This document shows, piece by piece, positions 33,605-42,567 of a DNA stretch of 64,000 nt. The notes under the pieces are model-generated. The model worked only from the letters and a program-made list of their open reading frames with translations, ran no database searches and was not told the origin of the DNA. Position 1 is the stretch's first letter. Every line of letters begins with the position of its first letter. The DNA lies in NCBI RefSeq assembly GCF_008122265.1, contig NZ_CP043042.1, positions 1,240,001 to 1,304,000 on the forward strand, written 5' to 3'. Both the position numbers and the translations under genes were made by a program. Source of the stretch: Marinobacter fonticola (lineage in GTDB: Bacteria; Pseudomonadota; Gammaproteobacteria; Pseudomonadales; Oleiphilaceae).

Positions 33605-34753
33605 TCAGGGCGCCGTGATCTTCATAATGTGGCCATCAGGGGCATCGGTCAGCAGCCAGATATTGCCTGCGGGTCCCTGAGTGACGGCCCTGATACGGTG
33701 ATCCATATCCGTCAGCAGGTCCTCCTCCTCGACCACGTCCTTGGCGTCATTAATGCGCAGACGCACCACTTTCTGGAACTTCAAGGCGCCGACGAACACG
33801 TCGCCCTGCCATTGCGGAAAGACCTCACCGGTGTAAAAGGCCATACCGGAAGGTGCGATGGACGGATCCCAGTAGTGCAGGGGCTGGGCCATGCCCGGTG
33901 CCTCGGTTCGATCCGTGATAGGCAGGCCGCTGTAGCCGATCCCGTGGGTGATTTCCGGCCAACCGTAGTTGGTGCTGGCCTCGAGAATATTGATTTCGTC
34001 GCCGCCTCTGGGACCATGTTCGTGGGTCCAGATTGCGCCAGTTTCGGGGTGACGCGCTATCCCCTGGATATTGCGGTTGCCGTAGGTGAAAAGCGTATCG
34101 CTTGCGTCGGGGTCGTCGAGAAAGGGGTTGCCCGGTGCCGGTTCGCCATCGGTAGTAATGCGATGCACGCCGCCTGCGTCGTCACTGATGTCCTGGGCGC
34201 GATCCTTTTCGCCTCGATCACCCACCGGTACATACAGATAGCCTTCCCGGTCGAATGCCAGGCGCCCCGCGTAGTGACGCGTCGAATCCGAGCGGGGTAA
34301 AGCATCGAAGATGACTTTCACATCGCTCAGCTTGCGGTTCTCGTAGTGGGCCCGGGCCACACGCGTGGTGTACCCCTCTGAGTTCTGGTGGGCATAACTC
34401 AGGAACAGCTGGCGGTTATCGCTAAACTCGGGATGCAGAATTATATCCATGAGTCCGCCTTGGCCGCCCACCTTCAGGTCGGGTAAACCCGACACAGGCT
34501 GCTCGACGATGTTGCCGTCCCGCAAAATCCGCAACCGGCCTGCCCGTTCTGTGACCAAGGCGTCGCCATTGGGCAGGAACGCCATGGCCCATGGATTTTC
34601 CAGGCCGGTCGCAATGGTTTCAACTTTGTAATCATGGTATTGCGAACTAAAGATTTCTGCGTGAGTCGGGCTGCTCAAGGTAAGGCTCGCCAGGATCAGA
34701 CTGAACAGGCTTATGGGAAAGGATCGGTTGCAATGGCTCTGCGCGCTCTGCAT
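33605..34753 (-). CDS. PQQ-type soluble aldose sugar dehydrogenase
   Basis: Periplasmic beta-propeller oxidoreductase of 382 residues in the Asd/YliI family. A signal peptide ends near residue 32 (THAE). GLENPWAMAFLPNG near residue 49 and the EHGPRGGDEINILEASTNYGWP block near 235, with its calcium/PQQ ligands, are characteristic. It would oxidise aldose sugars to lactones with pyrroloquinoline quinone; no PQQ biosynthesis genes are visible here, so the cofactor must come from elsewhere. AGGAGG lies seven bases before the ATG. It converges on glycerate kinase with a one-base gap. Confidence 0.85.
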   Translation of the reverse strand: MQSAQSHCNRSFPISLFSLILASLTLSSPTHAEIFSSQYHDYKVETIATGLENPWAMAFLPNGDALVTERAGRLRILRDGNIVEQPVSGLPDLKVGGQGGLMDIILHPEFSDNRQLFLSYAHQNSEGYTTRVARAHYENRKLSDVKVIFDALPRSDSTRHYAGRLAFDREGYLYVPVGDRGEKDRAQDISDDAGGVHRITTDGEPAPGNPFLDDPDASDTLFTYGNRNIQGIARHPETGAIWTHEHGPRGGDEINILEASTNYGWPEITHGIGYSGLPITDRTEAPGMAQPLHYWDPSIAPSGMAFYTGEVFPQWQGDVFVGALKFQKVVRLRINDAKDVVEEEDLLTDMDHRIRAVTQGPAGNIWLLTDAPDGHIMKITAP

Positions 34754-35011
34754 CAGTGGCCTCCTGCGTTGATGGGCGTCGGACGCGGTTTATATCGGGT
34801 TTATCGGGTTTATCAAAGTCAAAGTATGGACAACCAGAGTATGGTTAAGAATACGGTTAGATGTACACGCGATACGAAGGTTCAGATGGGTTCCTGAATA
34901 AGCTGTCATGAAAGGCATCGGACAAACGCGATCGACTAGCCTATGTGTTTGAAAAAGACACCCTAGCCTGTGCCATACTCACGAGTACACTTTCAGCACA
35001 AGGAGAACGAG
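34754..35011. other. Divergent region between aldose dehydrogenase and dodecin genes
   Basis: It contains a short tandem TCGGGTTTA repeat around 34795-34815 and AT-rich sequence that may hold both promoters. No further gene is supported. Confidence 0.35.
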
Positions 35012-35227
35012 ATGTCAGACCATCACGTCTACAAGAAAGTTGAGGTGGTTGGTTCCTCTCGCACCAGTATCGACGACGCTATCAATAATGCGTTGGCCGA
35101 GTGCAGCAAGAGCATCAAGAACGTGGAGTGGTTCGAAGTGACGGAAACCCGGGGCCATGTGGAGAACGGCAAGGTTGGCCATTATCAGGTGGCCCTGAAG
35201 GTCGGCTTCCGGATAGAAGGCAGCTGA
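35012..35227 (+). CDS. Dodecin
   Basis: Small flavin-binding protein of 71 residues that assembles into a hollow dodecamer and stores or buffers FMN/riboflavin. The sequence shows the family pattern: YKKVEVVGSS at the start, the single helix TSIDDAINNALAECSK, the tryptophan W39 that stacks on flavin in NVEWFEVTETRG, and the final strand HYQVALKVGFRIE. ATG at 35012 is used because AAGGAGA lies before it; a longer frame has 14 extra residues without homology. Transcribed alone and followed by repeat element C. Confidence 0.93.
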   Translation: MSDHHVYKKVEVVGSSRTSIDDAINNALAECSKSIKNVEWFEVTETRGHVENGKVGHYQVALKVGFRIEGS

Positions 35228-35233
35228 GCCTAA

Positions 35234-35513
35234 GGAGCCTCTGAATAACTCCTGGACCGCCTCTGCGTGCTCTGAAGGCTGTAGCTGCAAGGCGTGGCTC
35301 GCCGGTAATGGCCTGGGCCGCATTCGGATAGCCCTTACCAAGAGCCGCAACGCGGCAGATGCAGTCTTCAGAGCACGCCCTTCGGGGCTTTCAGAGCCAT
35401 CCACACTCCGCGTTGCGACTTTTTGAAAGGCAACCAGCCTTCCCGCAAAGTCGCGCCTTGATTGTGGATGGCTCTGAAAGCCAGAGGCGATCCAGGAGTT
35501 GTTCAGAGGCTCC
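35234..35513. repeat. Composite nested inverted-repeat element (copy C)
   Basis: Same plan as the element at 2419-2688 with different stem sequences. Outer arms 35234-35256/35491-35513 (22 of 23 pairs) continue with CGCCTCTG/CAGAGGCG. Hairpin 1 arms are 35265-35277/35366-35378 (13 bp, perfect), hairpin 2 arms 35387-35405/35463-35481 (19 bp, perfect). The linker CCCTTCGGG at 35378-35386 is identical to copy A. Hairpin 2 has an inner GCGACTTT/AAAGTCGC stem and the tip AAGGC-AACCA-GCCTT. GCAAGGCG and GCAACGC occur at matching places in both copies. CTAA flanks both ends, a possible 4-bp target duplication. It fills the gap between convergent dodecin and ABC exporter genes. Confidence 0.88.
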
Positions 35514-35568
35514 CTAAGCAAAGCCGGAGTTTCCCATGTCTCGCTGGAAACTCCGGCACCGCATTGAG

Positions 35569-37374
35569 TTAACCAACACTCAGTGCGTCTTCCTCCTTCA
35601 TCGCGCCGGTCTGCACACGCCATTGGGCGGCGTAGCTGCCGTCGAGATCGATCAATTCCGCGTGGGTTCCGCGCTCGCGGACTTCGCCATCCCCAATTAC
35701 TGCAATCTGATCCGCGTGGACGATAGTCGACAGACGGTGGGCAATCATAATCACCGTGCGGTTGTGACCGATACGGCGCAGGGAACGCTGGATAGCGGCC
35801 TCGGTTTCGTTGTCCACGGCGCTAGTGGCTTCGTCCAATACCAGAACGGGCGGATCCTTCAGCAGGGCGCGTGCCAGAGAGAGGCGCTGACGCTGTCCGC
35901 CGGAGAGGCGCACGCCGCGCTCGCCAACCGGCGTGTCCAAACCGCTGGGCAGATTCTCGATAAAGGTCCAGGCCTCTGCGGTTTTTGCGGCTTCGATAAT
36001 TTCCGCGTCCGTCGCATCCGGCCGGCCGTAGGCAATGTTGTCGCGGATCGAACCCTCGAAAAGGTAGACGTCCTGGCTGACCAGGCCGATGGCCCGACGG
36101 ACGGAATTGAGGCTGACATCCTGGATGGGTTGGCCGTCGATCAGGATGCGGCCGTCCTGCACGTCGTAAAAACGCAGCAACAGCTTGATAAGGGTGGACT
36201 TGCCGGAGCCGGTGGCGCCGACCAACGCCAGCGTATGGCCTGCGGTGATGTCCAGGCTGATGCCCCGTACACCGGATTCGCTATTGGCGTAGCGGAACCG
36301 CACGTTTTCAAAGGTCACCGCACCTTGCACCGGCTGGGCCAGTGGCTGGGTGGCTTTGTCGCGTACGTGAACCGGCTCGGCGATCAGGTCGAGGATGCGG
36401 CGGGTGCTGGCCATGGCGCGCTCGAACAGGTCGATGACTTGCGCCATACCGGTCAATGGCCAGAGCAGGCGCTGGGTCAGGAAGACCAATACACCGTAGG
36501 CGCCGACGTTGAGTTCGCCGTTCAGTGCCATCATGCCGCCCACCGTAAACGTAGCCAGAAAGCCGACCAGGACCGCCATACGGATGAGTGGGATAAAGGC
36601 TGAGCTGATGCGGATGGCATGCCGGTTCGCTTCGACGTAGGCATCGCTGGATTGACGCAGGCGTTCGGCTTCGCGTTTCTCGGAGGTAAAGCTCTTGATG
36701 GTTGCAATGCCGCCCAAGTTATTAGCCAGGCGGGTAGACAGATCCCCGACTTTCTCCCGCACGTCGGCGTACAGCGGGCCCGCCTTGCGCTGGAAATAGA
36801 AGGCGCCCCAGATAATGACCGGTATCGGGGTAAACGCCAGTACGGCAACTGTGGGTGAAATGACAAAAAACACGGCGCCGACCGCAAGTATGGTGACCAC
36901 CACCTGAACCATGGCGTTGGCGCCCCCATCGAGAAAGCGCTCAAGCTGGTTGACGTCATCGTTCATGGTCGCCACCAGTTGGCCGGAACTGCGGGACTCG
37001 AAAAAGTCCATATCGAGCCTTTGCGCATGCTCGTAAGCATCCTGGCGCAGATCGGCCTGCAGCCGTTGAGCCAGGTTGCGCCAGAGCACCTGAAACAGAT
37101 ATTCGAACAGCGACTCACCGGCCCAGATAACAAAGGTCAGTACGCCGAGCACGATGATCTGCTCTTTTGCGGAGGTAAAACCGAGAGCGGCGACAAAGCT
37201 CTCTTCCTTGTTCACCACCACGTCGATGGCGACACCGATCAGGATTTCCGGCGCGATATCGAATAGCTTGTTGATCACCGAACAGGTCGTCGCGGCAATG
37301 ATTTGGCGCCGGTAGCCTCGGGCGTAGCGAAGCAGGCGCCCTAGGGCCTGAAAACTGCTGGTGTTGCTGGACAT
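35569..37374 (-). CDS. ABC exporter, fused membrane and ATPase domains
   Basis: MsbA/BmrA-type half-transporter of 601 residues that would work as a homodimer. Six membrane helices occupy about residues 20-320; the nucleotide-binding domain follows with Walker A GATGSGKST near 390, Q-loop VSQDVYLF near 435, signature LSGGQRQR near 494, Walker B VLVLDEATSA near 515 and switch histidine in AHRLSTI near 548. GGAGAC lies six bases before the ATG. Lipid A is unlikely as sole substrate, since the membrane part is closer to multidrug/lipid exporters than to MsbA; the cargo is unknown. Monocistronic. Confidence 0.87.
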   Translation of the reverse strand: MSSNTSSFQALGRLLRYARGYRRQIIAATTCSVINKLFDIAPEILIGVAIDVVVNKEESFVAALGFTSAKEQIIVLGVLTFVIWAGESLFEYLFQVLWRNLAQRLQADLRQDAYEHAQRLDMDFFESRSSGQLVATMNDDVNQLERFLDGGANAMVQVVVTILAVGAVFFVISPTVAVLAFTPIPVIIWGAFYFQRKAGPLYADVREKVGDLSTRLANNLGGIATIKSFTSEKREAERLRQSSDAYVEANRHAIRISSAFIPLIRMAVLVGFLATFTVGGMMALNGELNVGAYGVLVFLTQRLLWPLTGMAQVIDLFERAMASTRRILDLIAEPVHVRDKATQPLAQPVQGAVTFENVRFRYANSESGVRGISLDITAGHTLALVGATGSGKSTLIKLLLRFYDVQDGRILIDGQPIQDVSLNSVRRAIGLVSQDVYLFEGSIRDNIAYGRPDATDAEIIEAAKTAEAWTFIENLPSGLDTPVGERGVRLSGGQRQRLSLARALLKDPPVLVLDEATSAVDNETEAAIQRSLRRIGHNRTVIMIAHRLSTIVHADQIAVIGDGEVRERGTHAELIDLDGSYAAQWRVQTGAMKEEDALSVG

Positions 37375-37529
37375 GGATAGTCTCCGACTGGGGCGCCCTG
37401 GCCGCAGACAAGAAAGGGTTGGGGCAGGGCCTGGAAAGGCGCACAGACTAGCGGAAATTGGCGTGGCTTAAAAGAAATCACTCTCAGGCGCATGTAGGTT
37501 TGTGGTAGCTGTGAGGACTTGTGGATGAC

Positions 37530-37979
37530 CTAACGCATATGCTTTTGTAACCACCGATCCAACTGATCGGCAAACGCCTTGCGGTCGGTTTGGGAAAAAC
37601 TGGACGGTCCGCCGGTAACTTGTCCGGCATTGCGCAGCTCTTCCATGAAGTTGCGCATGGCCAAACGCTGGCGGATGTTATCCGGCGTGAAGGGCTGGCC
37701 GCGAGGGCTCAGGGCAGCGGCGCCTTTCTCGATGGCTTCGGCGGCCAGGGGGATATCCTGGGTAACGACCAGGTCGCCACCACTGAGCTGGTCGACGATT
37801 TCGCGGTCGGCGACGTCGAATCCCTGTGCCACCTGCCGGCTGCGAATATACGGTGATGGCGGCACGGGTACGCTCTGGTTGGCGACAAACGTAACGTCCA
37901 CTTTCCAGCGGTTGGCGGCACGGCACAGGATGTCGCGGATGGGGACCGGGCAGGCATCGGCATCGACCCAGATAGGCAT
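37530..37979 (-). CDS. yaiI: YaiI/YqxD (DUF188) family protein
   Basis: A 149-residue cytoplasmic protein of the UPF0178 family, distantly related to PIN-like nucleases. [12 protein letters not shown] at the start carries the conserved aspartates, and [13 protein letters not shown] near residue 75 and [14 protein letters not shown] near 125 are the other family motifs. No activity has been established for the family. The ATG at 37979 follows GGAGAG; a longer frame adds 19 residues of no similarity. Confidence 0.88.
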   Translation of the reverse strand: MPIWVDADACPVPIRDILCRAANRWKVDVTFVANQSVPVPPSPYIRSRQVAQGFDVADREIVDQLSGGDLVVTQDIPLAAEAIEKGAAALSPRGQPFTPDNIRQRLAMRNFMEELRNAGQVTGGPSSFSQTDRKAFADQLDRWLQKHMR

Positions 37980-38112
37980 AGTCGGCTCTCCTCGATGAAT
38001 GCCGCTGAGGATACCCCGATTCGTCCTGAAGGGCATCGTTCGAAGTGAGCAAAATAGGGGGTTTCAGCGTAACGTTAGGTATTGAAAGTGTCTGCCTGGA
38101 GGGACGTAAACG

Positions 38113-38700
38113 ATGTTATGCCGCTTGCGCTTTGTGTTGCTGGCTCTCGCCTTGCTGTCCGGTGTGCTTCCTCTCCAATCGGCCGCCGCCAGCGATGCTG
38201 CGGCATGGCAGGCTCTGCGTGATGGCGAAGCCGTGCTGATCCTGCGTCACGCCCTGGCGCCGGGAGTAGGCGACCCGGATAACTTCGACGTCAGCGATTG
38301 TCGCACCCAGCGCAACCTGAACGTTGCAGGGCGCCAGCAGGCTCGGGATTGGGGCGCATTCCTCGAGCGTCACGGCATTCATGAGGCGCAGATTTTCTCC
38401 AGCGCCTGGTGTCGCTGCAAGGACACGGCGGAGCTGATGAACGTCGGCGAGGTGGCGATCATGAGTTCGTTGAATTCCTTTTTTGGCGGACAGGGGGATC
38501 GCGCGGCTCAAACCCGGCAAACGGTGAAGAGTGTCAATGAACTGCCATCCGGTCAGCCCATTGTCCTGGTTTCGCATCAGGTGAATATTTCCGCGCTGAC
38601 CGACGCGTTTACCCGCTCCGGTGAGGGCGTGATCCTCGCCCTGCCACTCGACGAGGATAACGAGGTGCTTGCGCGGGTTATGCCCGCAAGTAGGCCGTAA
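38113..38700 (+). CDS. Exported histidine phosphatase-family protein
   Basis: Phosphoglycerate-mutase-like protein of 195 residues with a signal peptide (hydrophobic 5-22, cut near AAAS), so periplasmic. LILRHALAPG near residue 43 has RH but lacks the usual glycine after it, and SHQVN near 153 supplies the second histidine. GGAGGGA lies eight bases before the ATG. This short exported group is common in proteobacteria; the substrate is unknown. Confidence 0.8.
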   Translation: MLCRLRFVLLALALLSGVLPLQSAAASDAAAWQALRDGEAVLILRHALAPGVGDPDNFDVSDCRTQRNLNVAGRQQARDWGAFLERHGIHEAQIFSSAWCRCKDTAELMNVGEVAIMSSLNSFFGGQGDRAAQTRQTVKSVNELPSGQPIVLVSHQVNISALTDAFTRSGEGVILALPLDEDNEVLARVMPASRP

Positions 38701-38817
38701 TATTGCGGTTAGGGCGTATTGAAGGGCGCCGGTTCGATATGGAGACTGGTGCCTTCAGCTTATTCCGTCTTTAAATCATCGAAAGCGTCTGTCCTGTCAG
38801 GACGGGCAGGGAGAGTC

Positions 38818-39480
38818 ATGATTTCCGAACAACCGGTTGCACCCGCACAGTGTTCCGTCTGCCAGGATGCTGCCTTGCGCCTGCTTGAGGTTGTCAGCGA
38901 CGTGCCGTACTGGCGTTGCGGTCGCTGTGAAGCCACGCTCATGGCGCCAGAGCACTGGCTGGACAAAGACGCGGAAAAGCAGATCTACGACCTGCACGAC
39001 AACAACCCGGACGATGCCGGTTACCAGCGCTTCCTGACGAAGATTGCGGACCCGATTCTCCAGCGGGCGCCGGATGAAGCCCATGGCCTGGATTTCGGCT
39101 GCGGCCCGGGCCCGGCTTTGGCTAGGATGCTGGCGGCCAAGGGTATGGAAGTCTCTCTTTACGATCCTTTCTATGCGCCCAATCCGGAAACCCTGGCGCG
39201 GCGCTACGATTTCATCACCTGCACCGAAGTGATCGAGCATCTGCACGAACCGCAAAAGGTATTCCAGCAGCTCGATGAACTCCTCAAGCCCGGCGGCTGG
39301 CTGGGTGTGATGACCTGTTTCCAGACCGACGATGCCCGGTTCGCCAAGTGGCATTACCGACGCGATCCGACTCACGTGGTGTTCTATCGAGAAACCACAC
39401 TCCAATGGCTCGCCCGCGCAATGGGCTGGGAGCTGGAGATTCCGGCGAAAGATGTGGCGTTGTTCCACAAGTCTGCCTGA
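38818..39480 (+). CDS. Class I SAM-dependent methyltransferase with zinc-ribbon N-terminus
   Basis: A 220-residue protein. Four cysteines (CSVC near residue 12, CGRC near 34) form a probable zinc ribbon. The methyltransferase domain follows: GLDFGCGPGPALA near residue 89 is the SAM motif I, VSLYDPFYAP the acidic motif II, and FITCTEVIEHLHEP motif IV. The substrate is unknown. ATG at 38818 is preferred because AGGGAGAG precedes it; the frame is open from 38719 without a ribosome site. Confidence 0.8.
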   Translation: MISEQPVAPAQCSVCQDAALRLLEVVSDVPYWRCGRCEATLMAPEHWLDKDAEKQIYDLHDNNPDDAGYQRFLTKIADPILQRAPDEAHGLDFGCGPGPALARMLAAKGMEVSLYDPFYAPNPETLARRYDFITCTEVIEHLHEPQKVFQQLDELLKPGGWLGVMTCFQTDDARFAKWHYRRDPTHVVFYRETTLQWLARAMGWELEIPAKDVALFHKSA

Positions 39481-39492
39481 ATCGAAACGGCG

Positions 39493-39918
39493 TCAGACCA
39501 GCTTCGGCACCTTCTTCATGCCCCGGCGGATGGCTTGCTCGAGGCCCAAGCTGATGACCCGGCCACTGAAGGGAATCAGGTCGTCGAAGCGAATGGTGTA
39601 GTTGACTACCGTCCGACCGTTTAACTCATCAAAGCGCAAACGGCCCAGATGATTGCGGATGGGACTCATGCTGGTCACGGTGTACTCGATCAGCGCATCC
39701 GGCTCGAAGGCGATGACGGTCTCCTCCAAGCTGATGGGGCCAATACCCACCTTGCGCACGGAACCGACGCCGTTCGGATCCGCCTGATCGCTGTCCTTGA
39801 TGCGCTTGATGGGCGCGCCGAGAATATCCGCCAATCGGTTGTGATCGGCAAACAGCTCGAACACGTGTTCCCGGGGCAGGTCGTATTGTTCCTGGATTTC
39901 GATGGTGTAGCTGGCCAT
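39493..39918 (-). CDS. SRPBCC (START-like) ligand-binding protein
   Basis: A 141-residue single-domain protein of the Bet v1/START-like fold. The pattern of an N-terminal strand (YTIEIQEQYDLP), two short helices (REHVFELFADHNRLADIL), a long curved sheet and a long C-terminal helix (GRVISLGLEQAIRRGMKKV) fits the polyketide cyclase/dehydrase-like family. Such proteins bind hydrophobic ligands; the ligand here is unknown. It is convergent with the methyltransferase gene. Confidence 0.75.
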   Translation of the reverse strand: MASYTIEIQEQYDLPREHVFELFADHNRLADILGAPIKRIKDSDQADPNGVGSVRKVGIGPISLEETVIAFEPDALIEYTVTSMSPIRNHLGRLRFDELNGRTVVNYTIRFDDLIPFSGRVISLGLEQAIRRGMKKVPKLV

Positions 39919-40010
39919 GGTGTTTTCCGTTGTTATTGTTGAAAGGCCAGACTAAACAGTTTTCTATGGGAACAAAAGTAGCCGCGCTGCCGGAGCGGCA
40001 ATCTGGCCCG

Positions 40011-40919
40011 TTAATGCCTTCGTGTATGCCGGTAATCCCTCGGCGATATCCCCATCACTTTTTTGAACAGCCGCGAAAAGTAGTAGCTATCCTCGTAGCC
40101 CAGGCTGTCGCTAATGCCCCGGAAAGACAGGTCTGAGTTATCCAGTAACTGACAAGCCCGTTCCACCTTGAGATGCAGGAAATGCTGGATCGGCGCAACA
40201 CCCGTGATCGAGCGGTAGCGGGTGGCAAAATGGGCCGGAGAGAGGCCGGCCAACTCGGCCAGGTGTTCCAGGGTCACGCGCTCGTCCAGGTGTTCGTTCA
40301 TGAAACCGTGAATACTGTCCAAGTCCAGCGGTTGGCGGTGGGCCAGCGGTTCGGCGCACAGGGTGACGGCGGACAAGAGCTGGCGCAGGCGGTTGGCGGC
40401 ATGAATCAGGCCGGCCGGGCGGAAGCCGGTTTCGCGAACGGATAGTAGCCCATTGAAGTCCACCAATAACCGCGGCTGTTGGCCCACGTGCCGCACCAGG
40501 GTTTGCTCGGAAAATCCCATGTGTTCGCAGAAGGCCGGTGCCAGATTGCCGCTGAAATGCACCCAGTGCAGGCTCCAGGGTTTTTCGTTATCGGCTGAGT
40601 AACGATGGCTCGCGCCTTTGGGCAGCAAGAGCAAATCGCCCGCGTGGATGCGGTGGCCCTCGCCCTCGACGTTCAAGTGGGCGATGCCGTCCGTGCAGTA
40701 GATCAGCAGATGGTCGTCGTGATGTTGGCGATGCATATGGTGCCGGTAGGCCTGGCGGTAGTGACCGAAGGCGAGGGGATAGAGGTCCCGGGTCAGGGGA
40801 TGGCCTGCCAGCAGGGCGATCATTCGCGATGGGATGAGATAGCGGATGCTGTCCGGGGGCAGCGGCCACTGTGAGGTGCGGGTCATTGTCGTTGCCGGTC
40901 TGATTGGGGTTCTGGGCAT
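40011..40919 (-). CDS. mmsR: AraC-family regulator, probable MmsR
   Basis: A 302-residue regulator: an N-terminal cupin-like sensor (HHMHRQHHDDHLLIYCTDG near residue 60, DLLLLPKGASHRY near 95) and a C-terminal pair of AraC helix-turn-helix motifs (TLEHLAELAGLSPAHFATRYRS near 232; ISDSLGYEDSYYFSRLFKKVMG near 275). It is divergent from mmsA with 146 bases between starts; in Pseudomonas the AraC-family MmsR activates mmsAB in response to valine metabolites, so the same role is likely. The start is not firm, as no ribosome site stands out; the ATG at residue 12 is an alternative. Confidence 0.82.
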   Translation of the reverse strand: MPRTPIRPATTMTRTSQWPLPPDSIRYLIPSRMIALLAGHPLTRDLYPLAFGHYRQAYRHHMHRQHHDDHLLIYCTDGIAHLNVEGEGHRIHAGDLLLLPKGASHRYSADNEKPWSLHWVHFSGNLAPAFCEHMGFSEQTLVRHVGQQPRLLVDFNGLLSVRETGFRPAGLIHAANRLRQLLSAVTLCAEPLAHRQPLDLDSIHGFMNEHLDERVTLEHLAELAGLSPAHFATRYRSITGVAPIQHFLHLKVERACQLLDNSDLSFRGISDSLGYEDSYYFSRLFKKVMGISPRDYRHTRRH

Positions 40920-41065
40920 TAATCGAAAGATAGTCCATTACGGACGAAATTTAGTCAATCATCCCGGCTGAAATGCTGTGCTAGGATCATTTGAAATTAC
41001 CCGTTTAACTGCACCCGCAGCTTAATCGGCGATGCCTTGCCTACAAGAACAACTGGGGAACGATC

Positions 41066-42556
41066 ATGAAAAAAGTGCCACTCTTTATCGAAGGCGAATT
41101 CTGTCAGAGCGCTACCAACGACTGGATCGACGTTACCAATCCCGCCACCAACGAAGTTATCGCCCAGGTGCCCTGCGCCACCGAAGACGAGATGCAGCGT
41201 GCCATTGCCAACGCCGGTGAAGCCTTCAAAAGCTGGAAGGAAACGCCGGTGTCCGAACGGGCTCGCCTGATGATGCGCTACCAAGCGCTACTCAAGGAAC
41301 ATCATGACGAGATTGCCGAAATCCTCTCCCAGGAAACCGGCAAGACGTTCGAGGACGCCAAGGGCGACGTCTGGCGTGGCATCGAAGTGGTCGAGCACGC
41401 AGCTAACATCCCGTCCCTGATGATGGGCGAGACGGTCGAGAACGTGGCCCGCGGGATTGATACCTATTCCTATACCCAGCCGCTGGGCGTCTGCGCCGGC
41501 ATTACCCCGTTCAACTTCCCGGCGATGATTCCGCTGTGGATGTTCCCGATGGCGATTGCGGCGGGCAACACCTTTATTCTCAAACCGTCCGAGCAGGACC
41601 CCCTGACGCCGACCCGCCTGGCTGAGCTGTTTGAACAAGCGGGCGCACCTAAGGGTCTGCTACAGGTGGTCCATGGCGCCAAGCCGCAGGTGGACAAGCT
41701 GCTGACCGATCCGGCGATCAAGGCCGTTTCCTTTGTCGGCTCCGTTCCGGTCGGCCGCTACATTTACGAAACGGGCACGAAAAACATGAAGCGCGTCCAG
41801 AGCTTTGCCGGCGCCAAGAACCACATGGTCATCATGCCCGATGCCGACAAGCAGCAGGTGATCAGTAATTTGGTGGGCGCATCTGTGGGCGCCGCCGGTC
41901 AGCGCTGCATGGCCATTTCGGTCGCGGTCTTTGTGGGCGAGGCCCAGGAGTGGGTTCCGGAACTGAAAGAAGCTATGGCGAAGGTTCGTCCCGGTGCCTG
42001 GAACGATTCAAACGCCGGCTACGGTCCGGTGATCAGCGGCAAGGCGAAGGAACGCATCGAGCAGTTGATCGGCCAGGGCGAACAGGAGGGCGCACGCCTG
42101 TTGCTGGATGGCCGAGGCTGCACGGTGGACGACCTGCCGGATGGCAACTGGGTCGGCCCCACGCTGTTTGCGGGGGTGAAGCCGGAAATGAGCGTCTACA
42201 AGGAAGAGATTTTCGGCCCGGTACTGAGCTGCATGGAAGTCGACTCCCTGGACGAAGCTATTGAGCTGGTTAACCAGAGTCCTTACGGCAACGGCACATC
42301 CCTCTTTACCAGTTCCGGCGGCGCCGCCCGTCGCTTCCAGCATGAGATCGACGTGGGTCAGGTGGGGATCAATATTCCCATTCCGGTGCCCCTGCCGTTC
42401 TTCTCCTTCACCGGTTGGAAGGGCTCGTTCTACGGCGACCAGCACGCCTACGGCAAGCAGGCTGTGAAGTTCTATACCGAAACCAAGACCATTACCTCGC
42501 GCTGGTTCTCCAGTGAGGCGGTTTCCGGACCCAACTTCTCCATCCAGATGCGGTAA
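41066..42556 (+). CDS. mmsA: Methylmalonate-semialdehyde dehydrogenase (acylating)
   Basis: Converts methylmalonate semialdehyde to propionyl-CoA with NAD and CoA, the last step of valine breakdown; it also handles malonate semialdehyde. The 496-residue aldehyde dehydrogenase has catalytic C281 in GQRCMA and N149 in TPFNFPA. The position that is glutamate in ordinary aldehyde dehydrogenases reads FAGAKNHMV, as in CoA-acylating MmsA enzymes. GGGGAACG lies before the ATG. It opens a five-gene operon that covers the pathway from isobutyryl-CoA to propionyl-CoA. Confidence 0.94.
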   Translation: MKKVPLFIEGEFCQSATNDWIDVTNPATNEVIAQVPCATEDEMQRAIANAGEAFKSWKETPVSERARLMMRYQALLKEHHDEIAEILSQETGKTFEDAKGDVWRGIEVVEHAANIPSLMMGETVENVARGIDTYSYTQPLGVCAGITPFNFPAMIPLWMFPMAIAAGNTFILKPSEQDPLTPTRLAELFEQAGAPKGLLQVVHGAKPQVDKLLTDPAIKAVSFVGSVPVGRYIYETGTKNMKRVQSFAGAKNHMVIMPDADKQQVISNLVGASVGAAGQRCMAISVAVFVGEAQEWVPELKEAMAKVRPGAWNDSNAGYGPVISGKAKERIEQLIGQGEQEGARLLLDGRGCTVDDLPDGNWVGPTLFAGVKPEMSVYKEEIFGPVLSCMEVDSLDEAIELVNQSPYGNGTSLFTSSGGAARRFQHEIDVGQVGINIPIPVPLPFFSFTGWKGSFYGDQHAYGKQAVKFYTETKTITSRWFSSEAVSGPNFSIQMR

Positions 42557-42567
42557 GGGTGGCCGGT

